A stretch of 64,000 nt of DNA, taken from NCBI GenBank assembly GCA_945860955.1, contig CAMATH010000015.1, positions 1 to 64,000 of the forward strand. The letters run 5' to 3'. The position numbers were made by a program, and so were the translations under genes. The notes below the pieces were generated by a model. It did not search any database. It had not been told where the DNA came from and saw nothing but the letters and a program-made list of their open reading frames with translations. Numbering within the stretch: the stretch's first letter is position 1; every line of letters starts with the position of its first letter. Below are positions 62,101-64,000 of the stretch, one piece after another. The stretch comes from Planctomicrobium piriforme (GTDB lineage Bacteria; Planctomycetota; Planctomycetia; Planctomycetales; Planctomycetaceae).

Positions 62101-63999
62101 TTACCGGACCGACCGGCGGGCCTTCGATTTCGGAACGACCTCTTCCATCTCATCGTCCGACGCCACGACCTTCAACCTCTTGGGAGATTTCGCGACCGGC
62201 GTGATCTCGTAGTCGGCGAACTCTTCGACGTCTTCGAGCGAGACCTCGGGGGCTTCCGCCAGCGTGACCTTGGTTTCAAACTTTGGCTTCAGTTCGTTCC
62301 CGCTCCGTTTCGCGCCCGGCCGGGGACGGGGTGCCCTGATCTCGCCGTCGTTGATCAGATCGTCTGGTTCGGGCGGGGGAGGAATCATGGGTGCCCCCCG
62401 GCGGGTCGGCTGCGACGGATTCGACGGCTGGTACGAGCCGGCGGCCGGTGGCATCCCGTACGACGTTCCGCCCGTTGACAACCCCGTCGATGTGGGGAAT
62501 CCGGTGAATTCCTCGGGAACTCCGAACAACGGTCCGTGAACCGATTCCGCCTCACATTCGATGAAGTTGATCCGCTGCGTTTCGATCTCCTTGACCATCT
62601 CGGCCTCTTCTTCGTTCCGGATGATGCGGGGCGTCAGGAAGATCAGCAGTTCGGTCCGGCGGGTTGTCTTGGTGTCCTGCCGAAAGAGCTGACCCAGGAA
62701 CGGGATGTCTCCCAGCAAGGGAACCTTTCGTTCTTCACTGGTGTTCGTGCTGGTGATCATACCGCCCAAAACAATCGTCTGGCCGGTTCGCACGATGACC
62801 GATGTCTGGGCGTTTGTCGTGTCAATGATTGGCGAACTGACGGTACTGCCGTCGGGGTTCGTGAACAGCGGAATCCCCTTCGGATTCAACGCGTCTTTAC
62901 GGGCGGCGACTTCCATCACCACCATCCCCTCGGGGCTGATGCGGGGAATCACTTCCAGAATGATGCCGACGTTACGCGGCTGCACGAGCGGCGTCGCGTT
63001 ACCGGTCTGCTGGTTGATCGTGAAGCTGTTCACGCGGGGAACTTCCTGGCCCACTTGAATTGTGGCGAGCTGGTTGTCGAGCGCTTGAATTTGCGGTCGA
63101 CTGAGAACGTCGATCCGGCGTCGCACCGCCAGAGCCCGCAGCAGGACGTTGACGCTTTCCGAGCCGGCGGCCAATACCAAGCCACCATAGCCCAGATCAC
63201 TGTTGATTCGGCCCACACCCAGGCTTGTCAGCCCTTGACTGGCGAGTCGCGAGGCGTTGATTGTCGGTGAGGTGTTGTTCCCCAGCGGCTGGTTGTTGAA
63301 GTTGTAGCCGGGGGTCGAACTTTGCGACACAATCGTCTGCGTCGTCGTCGCGACACCGTTCGGCGAGGTGTTCGTGATCGGTACCTGCACGAGTTCCGTG
63401 ATCGCACTGCGGCTGAACAGGAGCTTATCCTGCAGGCCCAGTTCCACACCCCATTCGTCGTTGCTCGACAGTTCGACTTCCACGAGCAGGGCCTGGATGA
63501 CCACTTGCTTGGGTACCTGGTCCAGTTCCTGAACCATCTGAATGATGTCGTTGAAGTACCGCGGCGTGGCGCTGATTAGCAGCTTGTTGCCGACCGGTTC
63601 GGGAACCACCACCACTTCGCGGTCGAACTGGTCAAACGCGCTGGTGAGGGCGGGATCCTGCTGGTCGATCTGCCGACGCGAGTTCAGGAACTGCTGAATC
63701 GCGTTCGCGACGTCGGCCGCCGGGCTGTTTCGCAAGGCGTAAACGCGGTTCTGGCGCTGACGGACGTCGCTGGCATCGAGTGACAGCAGCACGGCATGCA
63801 CCACTTGCAGCGCCTCGGCACCACCGATCGCGATGATGCTGTTGGTGCGGGTGTCGACCGAGAACTTGAGAGGAATCAGCGTGCTGCTGGGGTCGTCGGT
63901 GCCGGCGAGCAGCAGCCCGCCACCCAACGCCTGGTTTCCCCCCTGGCGTTGACGCTGGTTCTGGTTCGAGAACAAGCCTTCGAGCAATGAGACCATGCC
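62101..63999 (-). CDS. type II/III secretion or pilus secretin, 5' end outside window
   Basis: At least 632 residues are visible, and the frame is open at the window edge, so the N-terminus is missing. N1/N2-type ring-building domains are seen early (NRVYALRNSPAADVANAIQQF; NKLLISATPRYFNDIIQMVQELD). The secretin pore domain follows (VEVELSSNDEWGVELGL; VLSRPQIQALDNQLATIQVGQEVP; VPLLGDIPFLGQLFR). The C-terminal tail of about 130 residues is Pro/Gly- and Lys-rich and probably disordered. Secretins form the outer-membrane gate of type II/III secretion and type IV pili. It lies upstream of the lipoprotein and BON genes on the minus strand. Confidence 0.9.
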   Translation of the reverse strand, partial: GMVSLLEGLFSNQNQRQRQGGNQALGGGLLLAGTDDPSSTLIPLKFSVDTRTNSIIAIGGAEALQVVHAVLLSLDASDVRQRQNRVYALRNSPAADVANAIQQFLNSRRQIDQQDPALTSAFDQFDREVVVVPEPVGNKLLISATPRYFNDIIQMVQELDQVPKQVVIQALLVEVELSSNDEWGVELGLQDKLLFSRSAITELVQVPITNTSPNGVATTTQTIVSQSSTPGYNFNNQPLGNNTSPTINASRLASQGLTSLGVGRINSDLGYGGLVLAAGSESVNVLLRALAVRRRIDVLSRPQIQALDNQLATIQVGQEVPRVNSFTINQQTGNATPLVQPRNVGIILEVIPRISPEGMVVMEVAARKDALNPKGIPLFTNPDGSTVSSPIIDTTNAQTSVIVRTGQTIVLGGMITSTNTSEERKVPLLGDIPFLGQLFRQDTKTTRRTELLIFLTPRIIRNEEEAEMVKEIETQRINFIECEAESVHGPLFGVPEEFTGFPTSTGLSTGGTSYGMPPAAGSYQPSNPSQPTRRGAPMIPPPPEPDDLINDGEIRAPRPRPGAKRSGNELKPKFETKVTLAEAPEVSLEDVEEFADYEITPVAKSPKRLKVVASDDEMEEVVPKSKARRSVR

Positions 64000-64000
64000 C

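Overview
The window looks like a chromosomal segment of a planctomycete (Planctomycetota). The evidence is the gene set: a paired DUF1501 and DUF1549/DUF1553-cytochrome gene set, a TIGR03067-type secreted protein, a PEP-CTERM protein, three Hanks-type Ser/Thr kinases, two Gfo/Idh/MocA oxidoreductases, a DUF502 membrane protein and a fused PqqD-like/M50/HlyD protein. DNA is GC-rich, operons are short, and intergenic spaces carry small palindromic repeats. No tRNA, rRNA, CRISPR array, transposase or prophage gene was recognised. It is mostly ordinary core and lineage-specific chromosome, with one remodelled spot, a decayed ars locus near 42.1-42.9 kb.

Layout. 0-5.5 kb: fatty acid hydroxylase, PEP-CTERM protein, a 1.2-kb gene-poor stretch, a hypothetical gene and a YeeZ-like epimerase ending at a terminator. 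5.7-13 kb: sucCD, comF, DUF502, hemC, a cytosolic kinase and a HAD phosphatase. 13-20 kb: a minus-strand run of clpS, a Gfo/Idh enzyme, an extended folK, and DUF1501 plus DUF1553. 20-26 kb: a zinc-ribbon kinase with an extracytoplasmic sensor-like domain, an orphan protein, and a cytosolic parvulin with a Crp/Fnr regulator. 26-33.5 kb: proC, an SDR, an M24 peptidase, a class IV aminotransferase, a LutA-like protein, a membrane-anchored archaemetzincin, a cluster of short hairpins and a TIGR03067 protein. 33.7-41.8 kb: a minus-strand operon of S41 protease, beta-propeller, giant beta-helix kinase and a secreted protein.

42-49 kb: arsD followed by an arsA gene whose middle has been deleted in frame, then a stress and envelope group (MpsC/DUF2294, a probable small RNA with its own promoter and terminator, Spy-like, Gly/Tyr-rich, DUF3309, CsbD, a small membrane protein and an SbmA/BacA-like ABC transporter). 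49.3-55.6 kb: holB, the PqqD/M50/HlyD fusion, cca, an FHA protein and an esterase. 55.9-64 kb: a small secreted protein, a Gfo/Idh enzyme, a TPR protein, and a minus-strand group of secretin (5' end outside the window), lipoprotein and BON-domain protein.

Most interesting points: the unannotated 163-nt RNA candidate at 44325-44487, the internally deleted arsA, the protease/propeller/beta-helix-kinase operon, the folK extension and the palindromic repeat families. All functional assignments come from reading motifs; no database search was run.
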